NCBI RefSeq assembly: GCF_000308635.1
Contig: NZ_BAGD01000081.1
Location: forward strand, 186,001 to 250,000
Reading direction: 5' to 3'
Length of the DNA: 64,000 nucleotides
DNA from: Nocardia otitidiscaviarum NBRC 14405
GTDB taxonomy: Bacteria > Actinomycetota > Actinomycetes > Mycobacteriales > Mycobacteriaceae
The position numbers and the translations under genes are program-made. The notes under the pieces are model-generated. The model made no database searches, was not told the DNA's origin, and saw only the letters and a program-made list of their open reading frames with translations. Shown here in pieces: positions 35,027 to 43,944 of the stretch (the first letter of the stretch is position 1; each line of letters opens with the position of its first letter).

Positions 35027-36496
35027 TTACTTGTCGTCCAGCGGAATCGGTGGCAGCACCGGATATTCACCGGTGTAACCGGCCCGCTCCGCGGCGATGG
35101 CCAGCACCCGCTTGCGAGCGACGAGCCAGCCGACGGCGAGCGCCGGGACGATGATGGCGAGACTGGCGACGGTCCAGGTGCCGACCGGGTAGTCGAAGGC
35201 CATGAGCACCAGCACACCGACCAGGAAGGCCAGGGTGAGGATGCCGGTCCAGGGCGCGCCGATCATCCGGAACGCCGGGCGCTCGGCGCGCCCCTCCTGC
35301 GACCAGCGGTACAGCTTCAGCTGACACAGCACGATGGTGGCCCACGAGGCCAGAATTCCCAGCGACGCCACATTCAGCACGATTTCGAATGCCTGCGACG
35401 GCACGACGTAATTCAGCCAGATGCCGAACAGCGCGATACAACTGGTGAGCAGAATACCGCCGTAGGGCACACCGCTGCGGGACATGCGCGCGGTGAAAGT
35501 CGGCGCACTGCCGTTCATGGCCATGGAACGCAGAATGCGCCCGGTCGAATAGAGTCCGGCATTGAGCGAGGACAGCGCGGCGGTGAGCACCACGAAATTC
35601 ATGATCGAACCCATGTGCGCCACACCGAGTTTGCCGAAGAACGTGACGAACGGACTCTCGCCCGCCTGGTAGGCGGTATACGGCAGCAGCAGGGCCAGCA
35701 GAATCACCGAACCGCAGTAGAACACCGCGATGCGCATGATGACCGAATTGATCGCGCGCGGCATGATCTTGGCCGGATTCTCGGTCTCACCGGCGGCGAT
35801 GCCCACCATTTCCACGGCGGCGTAGGCGAATACGACGCCGGAGGTGACCGTGATGAGCGGCAGCACGCCGGTCGGGAACCAGCCGCCCGCGGCATCGACC
35901 ATGCCGAACCCGGTGGGCTGGCCGTCGACCTCGAAGCGACCCGCGAAGAAGATGGTGCCCACCACCAGGAAGCTGACCAGGGCGGCCACCTTGATCATGG
36001 CGGCCCAGAACTCCATCTCGCCGAACCACTTCACCGACACCAGATTGATGCCCAGCACGATGAGCAGCGCGCCCAGCGCCAGCACCCACTGCGCGACGGG
36101 CTGGAACGGTCCCCAGTAGTGCAGATAGGTCGCGATGGCGGTGGTGTCGACGATGCCGGTCATGGACCAGTTCAGGAAATACATCCACCCGGCGACGAAA
36201 GCCGCCTTCTCGCCGAAGAATTCCCGCGCGTAGGAGACGAAGGAGCCCGACGACGGTCGGTGCAGCACCAGTTCGCCGAGCGCCCGCAGAATGAAGAAGA
36301 CGAAAATGCCGCAGATCAGGTAGACCAGGAACAGCGACGGTCCGGCGCTGTGCAGGCGACCGCCCGCGCCGAGGAACAGGCCGGTGCCGATGGCGCCGCC
36401 GATGGCGATCATCTGCAACTGCCGCGGCTTGAGGCTCTTGTGATAGCCGGAGTCCTCCGCCGTGAGGTTGGTGGCCTGTGTCCGGATCTCGGTCAT
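35027..36496 (-). CDS. Amino-acid permease of the AnsP/GabP (APC) type
   Basis: A 489-residue, twelve-helix amino-acid transporter. LKPRQLQMIAIGGAIGTGLF is the helix 1 signature of the AAT group, LGELVLHRPSSGSFVSYAREF follows in helix 2-3, and the central EMVGIAAGETENP motif is intact. Start ATG 36496. The best recollected relatives are L-asparagine permeases (AnsP1/AnsP2); gamma-aminobutyrate or proline permeases are alternatives. Divergent from ggt, with a 15-bp palindrome between them. Confidence 0.9.
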   Translation of the reverse strand: MTEIRTQATNLTAEDSGYHKSLKPRQLQMIAIGGAIGTGLFLGAGGRLHSAGPSLFLVYLICGIFVFFILRALGELVLHRPSSGSFVSYAREFFGEKAAFVAGWMYFLNWSMTGIVDTTAIATYLHYWGPFQPVAQWVLALGALLIVLGINLVSVKWFGEMEFWAAMIKVAALVSFLVVGTIFFAGRFEVDGQPTGFGMVDAAGGWFPTGVLPLITVTSGVVFAYAAVEMVGIAAGETENPAKIMPRAINSVIMRIAVFYCGSVILLALLLPYTAYQAGESPFVTFFGKLGVAHMGSIMNFVVLTAALSSLNAGLYSTGRILRSMAMNGSAPTFTARMSRSGVPYGGILLTSCIALFGIWLNYVVPSQAFEIVLNVASLGILASWATIVLCQLKLYRWSQEGRAERPAFRMIGAPWTGILTLAFLVGVLVLMAFDYPVGTWTVASLAIIVPALAVGWLVARKRVLAIAAERAGYTGEYPVLPPIPLDDK

Positions 36497-36626
36497 ACGC
36501 CGGTTAACCCTCCGCAATCGTGTAGTGAGGCGTTGTGACGATACCTTGCCATTTACCGATAACCACATCGCTGTCTCGACCGGGGCGGATGATGGTTTCC
36601 AGCGGCATTTCGACGGTTCGCCACCT

Positions 36627-36641
36627 ACCTGTCTTACAGGT
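36627..36641. promoter_or_regulatory. 15-bp palindrome between permease and ggt
   Basis: ACCTGT (36627-36632), CTT, ACAGGT (36636-36641) in the 248-base divergent region, 131 bases from the permease start and 104 from ggt. Candidate operator; the regulator is unknown. The rest of the region shows no other clear element. Confidence 0.4.
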
Positions 36642-36744
36642 TGCTTCGAGGACGCTCAACTTTGGCCTCCCCGACAGGGCACGCTTATTCGCCATCCGCC
36701 GCGAAAGCCCCGTCCACCGCGTCGCCCGGCGTTAGAGTCCGATC

Positions 36745-38703
36745 ATGAGGCGTACGCGGAACTGGAGCGGCGCGGCCGCCGCCCTGTTGCTCCTGCTCGG
36801 ATTGGTCACGGCCTGTACGACCGGCCCGGAGAACGAGGCCGACGGCACCTGCGTGACGGGTGCCAACGGCACCCCGCTGACCGCCCGCGCCGCACCCGGC
36901 ACGACCACCACGAATCTGAGCACCAATCCCGAGATCGCCTCCGGCTATCGCACCGGGATGACGCCGGTGCGCACGGCGACGTTCTCCGTCTCCACCGCCA
37001 ATCCGCTCGCCACCGACGCGGCCTGCCGGGTGCTGCGTGACGGCGGCACCGCGGCCGATGCCCTGATCGCGGCACAGACCGTGCTGGGGCTGGTGGAACC
37101 GCAGGCGTCGGGGATCGGCGGCGGGGCGTTCCTGCTCTACTACGACGCCGCCACCGGGGCCGTGGACGCCTACGACGGGCGTGAGACCGCGCCCGCCGCG
37201 GCCACCGAGAACTATCTGCGCTGGATCAGCGACACCGATCGCACCGAACCGCAGCCGTCCACCCGCGCCAGCGGACGTTCCATCGGCACCCCGGGCGTGC
37301 TGCGCATGCTGGAGCTCGCCCATCGCGAGCACGGCAAACAGTCGTGGCGGGAGCTGTTCGATCCCGCCATCGCCCTGGCCGATCAGGGCTTCGCCATCAG
37401 CCCCCGGTTGGCGGGCCAGATCGCGGAGTCGGCGGACGATCTGGCCCGCGACGAGAATGCCCGCGCGTACTTCCTGCAGCCCGACGGCAGCCCCAAACCC
37501 GCGGGCACCAACCTCACCAATCCCGCGATGTCCAAGACGCTCAACGCGATTGCCGCCGATGGCGCGGAAGCGTTCTACACCGGTGCCATCGCCGCCGATA
37601 TCGTCGACGCGGTGGCCTCGACCGACGGTGGCCGCACCCCGGGTTTGATGTCGCTGGCGGATCTGGCCGGATATCAGCCGAAGAAGCGCACCGTCCTGTG
37701 CGCGCCCTATCGCGAGCACATCGTGTGCGGTTTCCCCAATCCGTCCTCGGGCGGCATCACCGTGGCCGCCACCCTGGGCATCCTGTCGAATTTCGACCTG
37801 CCCGCCCTGCGGCCCGACCAGCTCGACGGCGGGGATGCCGCGCTCGACGGCGGCAAGCCGAAAGCCGAAGCGGTGCACCTGATCTCCGAGGCCGAACGAC
37901 TCGCCTACGCCGACCGGAACAAGTACATCGCGGATTCGGATTTCGTGCCGCTGCCCGGCAATACCCCGCAGACCCTGGTGAATCCGGACTACCTGCGGCA
38001 GCGGGCCGGTCTCATCGATCCGGGCCGCAGCATGGGCACCGCGCAGCCCGGCGATTTCGGGCCGGTCCCGCTCGGCACCGGCCCCCAGCCGCCCGAGCAC
38101 GGCACCAGTCACATCTCCGTCATCGACAGCTACGGCAATGCCGCGTCCATGACCACCACGGTCGAATCCGCTTTCGGCTCTTTCCATCTCGTCGACGGCT
38201 TCATCCTCAACAACCAGCTCACCGACTTCGCCGCCGACCCGCTCGGCGAGGACGGTCTCCCGGTGGCCAACGGCATCGACGCCGGGAAGCGCCCCCGCAG
38301 CTCCATGGCCCCCACCCTGGTCTTCGACCGCGCCGCCGACGGCGAGCGCGGGCGGCTCACCCACGTCACCGGCTCCCCCGGCGGCTCCCTCATCATCCAG
38401 TTCGTGGTGAAAACCCTGGTGGCCATGCTGGATTGGGGCCTGGATCCGCAGCAGGCCGTCTCGGCGGTCGATTTCGGCGCGGGCAACACCCCCACCACCA
38501 ATGTCGGCGGCGAGCATCCGGCCGTCGACGCCGACGCCGACGGCGACAACGATCCGCTCGTCCAACGCCTGCGCGAACTCGGCCACACCGTCTCGGTGGC
38601 ACCGCAGACCAGCGGCCTGTCCGCGCTGACCCGCGACGGCGACGGCTGGATCGGCGGCGCCGACCCCCGCCGCGAGGGCGCGGTCATGGGCGACAACCGC
38701 TGA
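36745..38703 (+). CDS. ggt: Gamma-glutamyltransferase, lipoprotein form
   Basis: A 652-residue N-terminal-nucleophile hydrolase, anchored as a lipoprotein (lipobox VTAC, Cys about residue 24). The precursor is cleaved before the catalytic Thr in EHGTSHISVID (about residue 454), giving large and small subunits. The small-subunit motifs EPQASGIGGGAF (substrate pocket of the large chain) and GSPGGSLI are present. It removes gamma-glutamyl groups from glutathione or gamma-glutamyl peptides outside the membrane. Pairing with an amino-acid permease across a divergent promoter suggests uptake of the released amino acids. Confidence 0.94.
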   Translation: MRRTRNWSGAAAALLLLLGLVTACTTGPENEADGTCVTGANGTPLTARAAPGTTTTNLSTNPEIASGYRTGMTPVRTATFSVSTANPLATDAACRVLRDGGTAADALIAAQTVLGLVEPQASGIGGGAFLLYYDAATGAVDAYDGRETAPAAATENYLRWISDTDRTEPQPSTRASGRSIGTPGVLRMLELAHREHGKQSWRELFDPAIALADQGFAISPRLAGQIAESADDLARDENARAYFLQPDGSPKPAGTNLTNPAMSKTLNAIAADGAEAFYTGAIAADIVDAVASTDGGRTPGLMSLADLAGYQPKKRTVLCAPYREHIVCGFPNPSSGGITVAATLGILSNFDLPALRPDQLDGGDAALDGGKPKAEAVHLISEAERLAYADRNKYIADSDFVPLPGNTPQTLVNPDYLRQRAGLIDPGRSMGTAQPGDFGPVPLGTGPQPPEHGTSHISVIDSYGNAASMTTTVESAFGSFHLVDGFILNNQLTDFAADPLGEDGLPVANGIDAGKRPRSSMAPTLVFDRAADGERGRLTHVTGSPGGSLIIQFVVKTLVAMLDWGLDPQQAVSAVDFGAGNTPTTNVGGEHPAVDADADGDNDPLVQRLRELGHTVSVAPQTSGLSALTRDGDGWIGGADPRREGAVMGDNR

Positions 38704-38722
38704 CCCGGGCGCGGCACACCGG

Positions 38723-40339
38723 TCACGCCGTCACCCGCGCTCGGGCGTAATCGATGGCGGCCGTGGTGGTGTCGAAGATCCGTTCACCGGCGGGCAGCGC
38801 CCCCACCGCCGCCAGCCGACGCCGGTGATCGGGGCGCAGCCCCGACAGCAGTACGGTGATGCCGCGGTGCTCGAGCTTCCCGACGGCATCGGCGAGCACC
38901 AGCGCGCCGGTGCTGTCCAGCGAGGTCAGATGCGCCATCCGGAGCACCACCACCTGGACGTCGGCGACCTCGGCCAGCTCCAGTAGGAAGCGGTGCGCGG
39001 TCGCGAAGAACAGCGGCCCCTCCAGGCGGTAGGCGACGATGTGGTCGTGCAGCAGCGCGTGCTCCTCCGCGAGATGGTCGGAGTCGTCCAGCGGCACCTG
39101 CGACAGCCGGGCCTCGCGGGCGATCGACCGCAGTGCCAGTATCGCGGCGATGCCGACGCCGACCGCCACGGCGGTGATCAGATCGAGTGCGACCGTCACC
39201 GCGAAGGTGGCCGCCATGATGACCGCGTCGCCGCGCGAGGCGCGGGCGATGGCGGCCAGCGAGGCGGTCTCCACCATGCGCACGGTGGTGGCCAGCAGCA
39301 CTCCGGCCAAGGCCGCCACCGGAATTCGCGCCACCAGCGGCGCGGCGGCGTACACGATGCCCGCCAGGATGAGCGCGTGGGTGAGCGCGGCCAGCCGGGT
39401 CCGCGCCCCGGAGCGCACGTTCACCGCCGTCCGGGCGATGGCCCCGGTGGCCGGGACGCCGCCGAACAGCGGGGCCGCGATATTGGCGAGCCCCTGCCCG
39501 AGCAGTTCGCGATCCGGATCGTGCCGGGTGCCGACCGCCATGGCGTCGGCGGCGGTCGCCGACAGCAGCGATTCCAGCGCCGCGAGCGCGGCGACCGCCA
39601 AGGCGGGCGCGAGCAGTGCGCCGAGCCGGTCCGGATCGACGAATTCGAGCGTGGGAGCGGGCAATCCAGTGGGCAGCGCACCGATGCGGACGATGTCCAG
39701 GTGCGTCCACTCGGCCACCAGCGTCGCCGCGCCGACCGCGGCCAGAGCGAACGGCAGCTTGGGCAGATACCGGCCGCCCAGCAGGATCACCGCCGCGACC
39801 ACCACCGCCGTCACCGGCGCGGCCGCCACCGGATGCGCGGCGAACGCGCGCACCGCCGCGACGGCGACCTGCCACACCCGCTCACCGTCGAGTTCGCCGA
39901 CGCCGAATGCGGCGGGCACCTGCTGCAATGCGATCACCACCGCGATTCCGGCGGTGAAGCCCTCGATCACCGGTGCCGGGACGAAGCGCACCGCCCGCCC
40001 CACCCCGGCCGCGGCCATGGCGACCAACAGCAGGCCCGCCAGCAGGCCGACCATGAGGACGCCCGACGCGCCGTGCTGGTGCGCGATGGGCACCAGCACG
40101 ACGGTCATGGCCCCGGTGGGACCCGATACCTGGAAGCGGGAGCCGCCGAATACCGCGGCGAGTGCGCCCGCGATGACCGCGGTGGCCAGCCCCGCCGCCG
40201 CGCCGAGTCCGGAGCTGATCCCGAACCCCAGCGCCAACGGCAATGCCACCAGCGCGACGATCAATCCCGCCAGCAGGTCCGCACCGGGAGCTTTCACGGC
40301 CGGAGCCCAATCCGATCGGACCGGGAGCAGCGACCGCAC
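38723..40339 (-). CDS. SulP-family anion permease with STAS domain
   Basis: A 538-residue transporter with about 12-14 hydrophobic helices (11-405) and a C-terminal STAS domain (about 430-538, including LTSLDSTGALVLADAV). Helix 3-4 carries FGGSRFQVSGPTGAMTVVL, typical of SulP. SulP proteins move sulfate, bicarbonate or dicarboxylates; which one cannot be read. The GTG start is 2 bases after the pckG stop, so it is cotranscribed with PEP carboxykinase, making bicarbonate or a C4 acid attractive. Controlled probably by the upstream ArsR-like repressor. Confidence 0.9.
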   Translation of the reverse strand: MRSLLPVRSDWAPAVKAPGADLLAGLIVALVALPLALGFGISSGLGAAAGLATAVIAGALAAVFGGSRFQVSGPTGAMTVVLVPIAHQHGASGVLMVGLLAGLLLVAMAAAGVGRAVRFVPAPVIEGFTAGIAVVIALQQVPAAFGVGELDGERVWQVAVAAVRAFAAHPVAAAPVTAVVVAAVILLGGRYLPKLPFALAAVGAATLVAEWTHLDIVRIGALPTGLPAPTLEFVDPDRLGALLAPALAVAALAALESLLSATAADAMAVGTRHDPDRELLGQGLANIAAPLFGGVPATGAIARTAVNVRSGARTRLAALTHALILAGIVYAAAPLVARIPVAALAGVLLATTVRMVETASLAAIARASRGDAVIMAATFAVTVALDLITAVAVGVGIAAILALRSIAREARLSQVPLDDSDHLAEEHALLHDHIVAYRLEGPLFFATAHRFLLELAEVADVQVVVLRMAHLTSLDSTGALVLADAVGKLEHRGITVLLSGLRPDHRRRLAAVGALPAGERIFDTTTAAIDYARARVTA

Positions 40340-40341
40340 GG

Positions 40342-42186
40342 TCAGTTCACCGTGGCGTCGTCGCCGCGATAATCGGCCAGGCGCAGCTTCAGCGCCGCGA
40401 GTTGTTCACGCAACGGCTCGGGCAGCCGGTTGCCGCCGATGGTCGCGTACCACTCGTCGATCAGCCGTAGCTCGGCCACCCACTCCCGCTTGTCGACGGC
40501 CAGCGCGGCGGGCACCCGGTCGCGGTGCACCGCGTCGAGGCCGTCCAGGTTCAGCACCTCGGCGGCGGGCACGTAGCCGATGGGCGTGGTCACCGCCTCG
40601 GCGGTGCCGTCGAGACGTTCCAGCGCCCACTGCAACACCCGCACGTTGTCGCCGAACCCCGGCCAGAGGAAAGCTCCTTCGTCGCTGCGCCGGAACCAGT
40701 TGACCTGGAAGATCTTCGGCAGCCGCGCCCCGTCCCGCTGCGCCAGCGACAGCCAGTGCGCGAAGTAGTCACCCACGTGGTAGCCGAGGAACGGCAGCAT
40801 GGCCATGGGGTCGCGGCGCACCACGCCGATGGCGCCGGTGGCCGCCGCGGTGGTCTCCGACGACAGCACCGAGGCGAGGAAGACCCCGTGCGTCCAGTCG
40901 AACGATTCGGTCACCAGCGGCACGGTGCTCGCGCGCCGCCCGCCGAAGAAGATGGCCGAGATGGGCACCCCCGCCGGATCGTCCCACTCGGGTGCCACCG
41001 TGGGGCACTGTTCGATCGGCGTGCAGTAGCGCGAATTGGGATGGGCCGCCGGGGTTTCGCTCTCCGGGGTCCAGTCCCGCCCGCGCCAGTCGACGAGATG
41101 GGCGGGCGGCTCGTCGGTCATGCCCTCCCACCACACCTCCCCGTCGTCGGTGCGTGCCACATTGGTGAAGATGGTGTTGCCGCGCGCGATGGTGGCCATG
41201 GCGTTGGGATTGGTGCGCGCGCCGGTTCCCGGTGCGACGCCGAAGAATCCGGCCTCGGGATTCACCGCGTACAGCCGGCCGTCGGCCCCGAACCGCAGCC
41301 ACGCGATGTCGTCGCCGACGGTTTCGGCCCGCCAGCCCGGCAGCGCGGGTTCCAGCATGGCGAGGTTGGTCTTGCCGCAGGAGGACGGGAAGGCCGCCGC
41401 GATGTAGTGCGTCTTCCCCTGCGGCGAGGTGAGTTTGAGGATGAGCATGTGTTCGGCGAGCCAGCCCTCGTCGCGACCCAGGACCGAGGCGATGCGCAGC
41501 GCGAAGCATTTCTTGCCCAGCAGGGCGTTGCCGCCGTAGCCGGAGCCGTAGCTCCAGATGGTGCGCGTCTCCGGGAAGTGCGCGATGTATTTGGTCCGGT
41601 CGCACGGCCACGGCACATCCGGCTCCCCGGCGGCCAGCGGAGCACCGACCGAGTGCAGACATCTCACGAAGTCCCGGGTGTCGGTGAGCCGCTCCCAGAC
41701 CGGCGTGCCGGAGCGGGTCATGATGCGCATGGAGACCGCGACGTAGGCCGAATCGGTGATCTGCACACCGTATTTCGGCTCGGCGGCGTCGAGCGGCCCC
41801 ATGCAGAAGGCGATCACGTACAGGGTCCGCCCGGCCATCGCGCCCCGGTAGTGCTCGGTCATGACGGTGCGCATATCCACCGGGTCCATCCAGTTGTTGG
41901 TGGGACCGGCATCGGATTCGCGCTCGGAGCAGATGAAGGTGCGATCCTCCACGCGGGCGACGTCCTCGGGGTCGGAGGCGCACCAGAAGGAGTTGGGGGT
42001 AGCCGACAGCGGTACGAAGGTGCCGCGCCGCACCAGTTCGGCGGTGAGCCGATCCCATTCCGCCGCGGAGCCGTCACACCAGACCACGTGATCGGGCGCG
42101 GTGAGCGCGACGACCTCGCCCACCCAGTCGAGGATGCCGCGGTGCGTGGTCGGCGCGGCCGACACGAAGGCGGGTAGGACGGTCAA
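40342..42186 (-). CDS. pckG: Phosphoenolpyruvate carboxykinase (GTP)
   Basis: A 614-residue enzyme converting oxaloacetate and GTP to phosphoenolpyruvate and CO2. The kinase P-loop AAFPSSCGKTNLAM with the active-site Cys, the NNWMDP motif near residue 97, and the C-terminal FLWPGFGDNVRVL region are all there. The TTG start at 42186 follows AAGGAGA. Placement between an ArsR regulator and a SulP permease is unusual. A dyad upstream (42220-42235) matches one in the arsR promoter. Confidence 0.96.
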   Translation of the reverse strand: MTVLPAFVSAAPTTHRGILDWVGEVVALTAPDHVVWCDGSAAEWDRLTAELVRRGTFVPLSATPNSFWCASDPEDVARVEDRTFICSERESDAGPTNNWMDPVDMRTVMTEHYRGAMAGRTLYVIAFCMGPLDAAEPKYGVQITDSAYVAVSMRIMTRSGTPVWERLTDTRDFVRCLHSVGAPLAAGEPDVPWPCDRTKYIAHFPETRTIWSYGSGYGGNALLGKKCFALRIASVLGRDEGWLAEHMLILKLTSPQGKTHYIAAAFPSSCGKTNLAMLEPALPGWRAETVGDDIAWLRFGADGRLYAVNPEAGFFGVAPGTGARTNPNAMATIARGNTIFTNVARTDDGEVWWEGMTDEPPAHLVDWRGRDWTPESETPAAHPNSRYCTPIEQCPTVAPEWDDPAGVPISAIFFGGRRASTVPLVTESFDWTHGVFLASVLSSETTAAATGAIGVVRRDPMAMLPFLGYHVGDYFAHWLSLAQRDGARLPKIFQVNWFRRSDEGAFLWPGFGDNVRVLQWALERLDGTAEAVTTPIGYVPAAEVLNLDGLDAVHRDRVPAALAVDKREWVAELRLIDEWYATIGGNRLPEPLREQLAALKLRLADYRGDDATVN

Positions 42187-42219
42187 CGGGATCTCCTTCG
42201 AATGTGACTAGGTAAGTAG

Positions 42220-42235
42220 TTGCGAAACTATGCAA
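42220..42235. promoter_or_regulatory. ArsR-type dyad upstream of pckG
   Basis: TTGC-GAAACTAT-GCAA, 34-49 bases before the TTG start, extended on both sides to GTTGC/GCAAC. Read on one strand it matches the arsR-promoter copy at 14 of 16 positions (consensus TTGCkAAACTmTGCAA). Confidence 0.7.
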
Positions 42236-42278
42236 CCAATGGATACGGGAGTGCGCATCGGGACGACCGGGACAGCGA

Positions 42279-42608
42279 CTAGGCGGGTGGCTCGAGCAGT
42301 TCGGCTTGACCCGCCACCACACCGGTCAGGATGGCCCTGGCGGTGGCGAGGAGTTGGGCGACCTCGGGCGAGGTCAGGGAGTAGGTGACCGACAGGCCCT
42401 CACGTCGGGCGGTGACCAGACCGGCCCGGCGCAGGATCGACAACTGCTGGGAGAGGTTGGCGGGTTCCACCCCGACCTCGGGCAGCATTTCGGAGACCGC
42501 GTGTTCACGCTCGCTGAGCAGTTCGAGCACGCGGATGCGCACGGGGTGTCCGAGCGTTTTGAAGAAGTCCGCCTTCATCTGGTACAGCGGCCTTTTCAGT
42601 CCTGGCAC
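42279..42608 (-). CDS. ArsR/SmtB-type repressor of the pckG-SulP unit
   Basis: A 109-residue winged-helix protein. The phrase MKADFFKTLGHPVRIRVLELL followed by the recognition helix region NLSQQLSILRRAGLV is characteristic of the ArsR group usually found next to SulP transporter genes. The metal-ligand Cys motif (ELCVCD type) of metalloregulators is absent, so the ligand is probably not a metal. The GTG at 42608 is assumed; ATG 42575 is an alternative. Two similar TTGC-N8-GCAA dyads precede this gene and pckG. Confidence 0.85.
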   Translation of the reverse strand: MPGLKRPLYQMKADFFKTLGHPVRIRVLELLSEREHAVSEMLPEVGVEPANLSQQLSILRRAGLVTARREGLSVTYSLTSPEVAQLLATARAILTGVVAGQAELLEPPA

Positions 42609-42664
42609 TTCCGAACCAATCCTTCCGCTGGTGGCGGTATCGGCGCGGACGACCGACCTACTGC

Positions 42665-42680
42665 TTGCAGAGTTTAGCAA
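42665..42680. promoter_or_regulatory. ArsR-type dyad upstream of arsR
   Basis: TTGC-AGAGTTTA-GCAA, 57-72 bases before the repressor start. Its reverse complement is TTGC-TAAACTCT-GCAA, almost the pckG site; together they define TTGCkAAACTmTGCAA. Confidence 0.7.
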
Positions 42681-42697
42681 ACAGCTGAAGCAGCGGA

Positions 42698-43399
42698 TCA
42701 GGCGGGCGGCGCGGCCGAGTACTTCGCCCCCAGCTCCCGGAAGCGATCCATGGCCGCGACCGCGCGCTCGCCGTCATTGGCGCGGATGGCGAGAATCGGC
42801 ACGTAGTCGTCGTCGACCAGCTCCAGGCGCGGCCACGCCTTCTTGTCCGGGAACGACACCCCGCGAATGTCCTGCCACCGGAATTCGCTGTCGCCCACGA
42901 TATTGCGCACCACCACTCCGCGCGCTCCGACGCGCAGCCGGGGCCGGGTCAGCAGCAGCACACCGCCGCCGAGCAGCAGCCCGATGGCCACGACGGCGAC
43001 CTGGTCCACCACCCGGAAGTTCACGCCGGTGGAGCCGTTGCGCAGGAAGACGCCCGCGACGCCGAATACGACGACCAGGACGGCCGCCACGATCCGCGCG
43101 TTGCGGGTCGACCGGCGGGGCCGCACCTCGAGATCCCACTCGAAGTCGGCAGCGGCGGGGGCGGCGATGTCGGAAGTGGTGGGCACGGGTGCCGACTCCT
43201 CGGAACTCGTCTCGGATCGCGGTGACGCGGAGCCGGATTCGGATGGGGCTGCACCGGGGTCGAGCGCGGAACCACCGGCCACCGCCTCGGTGTCGCGTCG
43301 CGACGCGGCCGCCGGTTCGCCTGTCGCGGAACGATCCTCGCGCTCGGGTCGGCGCGGCGGCTCCTCGCCGCCCCGCCGCCAGATCCGTACGACAGGCAT
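42698..43399 (-). CDS. Membrane protein with bacterial PH domain, Rv1417-like
   Basis: A 233-residue protein. Residues ~1-95 are low-complexity and charged (Pro, Glu, Ser rich); two hydrophobic helices follow (about 104-120 and 134-150), then a bPH-type domain with RPRLRVGARGVVVRN and IRGVSFPDKKAWPRL. Position directly after ribH matches Rv1417 in M. tuberculosis. Function unknown. Start ATG 43399, 4 bases after the ribH stop. Confidence 0.85.
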   Translation of the reverse strand: MPVVRIWRRGGEEPPRRPEREDRSATGEPAAASRRDTEAVAGGSALDPGAAPSESGSASPRSETSSEESAPVPTTSDIAAPAAADFEWDLEVRPRRSTRNARIVAAVLVVVFGVAGVFLRNGSTGVNFRVVDQVAVVAIGLLLGGGVLLLTRPRLRVGARGVVVRNIVGDSEFRWQDIRGVSFPDKKAWPRLELVDDDYVPILAIRANDGERAVAAMDRFRELGAKYSAAPPA

Positions 43400-43403
43400 G
43401 GGA

Positions 43404-43883
43404 TTAGACGGTCTGACGCAGGGCGCGCAGGGTGAGCGCGGCGTCGAGGGCCGCGGCCGCGGCCTGTTCGCCCTTGTTCTCGCTGGCCCCGGGCAGCCCC
43501 GCCCGGTCGAGGGCCTGCTGTTCGGTGTGCACCGTGAGCACGCCATTGGTGACCGGGGTGCTCTCGTCCAGCGACACCCGGGTCAGCCCGGCGGTCACCG
43601 CATCGCACACGTATTCGAAATGCGGTGTCTCCCCACGGATCACGACTCCGAGTGCGACTACCGCGTCATGGGAGCGGGCCAGTGCCTGCGCCACCACCGG
43701 CAGTTCCATCGCGCCCGCGCAGCGCACCACGGTGATCTCGGCGGTCCCGGCCTCGCGCGCGGTTCGTTCCGCGTTGGCGACCAGGGCGTCGCAGATCTCG
43801 GTGTGCCAGCGCGACGCGACGATGGCCAGCTTCAGGTCCTTGGCGTCCGAGAGTTCGAACGTCGGAACCCCGCCTCCACTCAA
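43404..43883 (-). CDS. ribH: 6,7-dimethyl-8-ribityllumazine synthase
   Basis: A 159-residue lumazine synthase: joins the ribBA-derived butanone phosphate with the ribityl pyrimidine. ASRWHTEICDALVANA (substrate Trp), CAGAMELPVVAQAL, the GVVIRGETPHFEYVC loop and the late LTVHTEQQALDRAG are characteristic. It oligomerises to pentamers or capsids. The start is a TTG at 43883 with a GTGGAG upstream. Last enzyme of the ribE-ribBA-ribH run. Confidence 0.97.
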   Translation of the reverse strand: MSGGGVPTFELSDAKDLKLAIVASRWHTEICDALVANAERTAREAGTAEITVVRCAGAMELPVVAQALARSHDAVVALGVVIRGETPHFEYVCDAVTAGLTRVSLDESTPVTNGVLTVHTEQQALDRAGLPGASENKGEQAAAAALDAALTLRALRQTV

Positions 43884-43944
43884 CGGTTCTCCACCTCTTC
43901 TCGTCGAAGCTTCTTGTCGAAGCCGCTGTATCGAAAGGTCGCGC

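Noticed and set aside
36504..36695. 63-residue minus-strand frame upstream of the permease
   Set aside because: No convincing ribosome site or similarity; it overlaps the divergent regulatory region.
38993..40372. 459-residue plus-strand frame over the SulP gene
   Set aside because: Antisense shadow of a clear membrane transporter; repetitive Arg/Gly/His composition.
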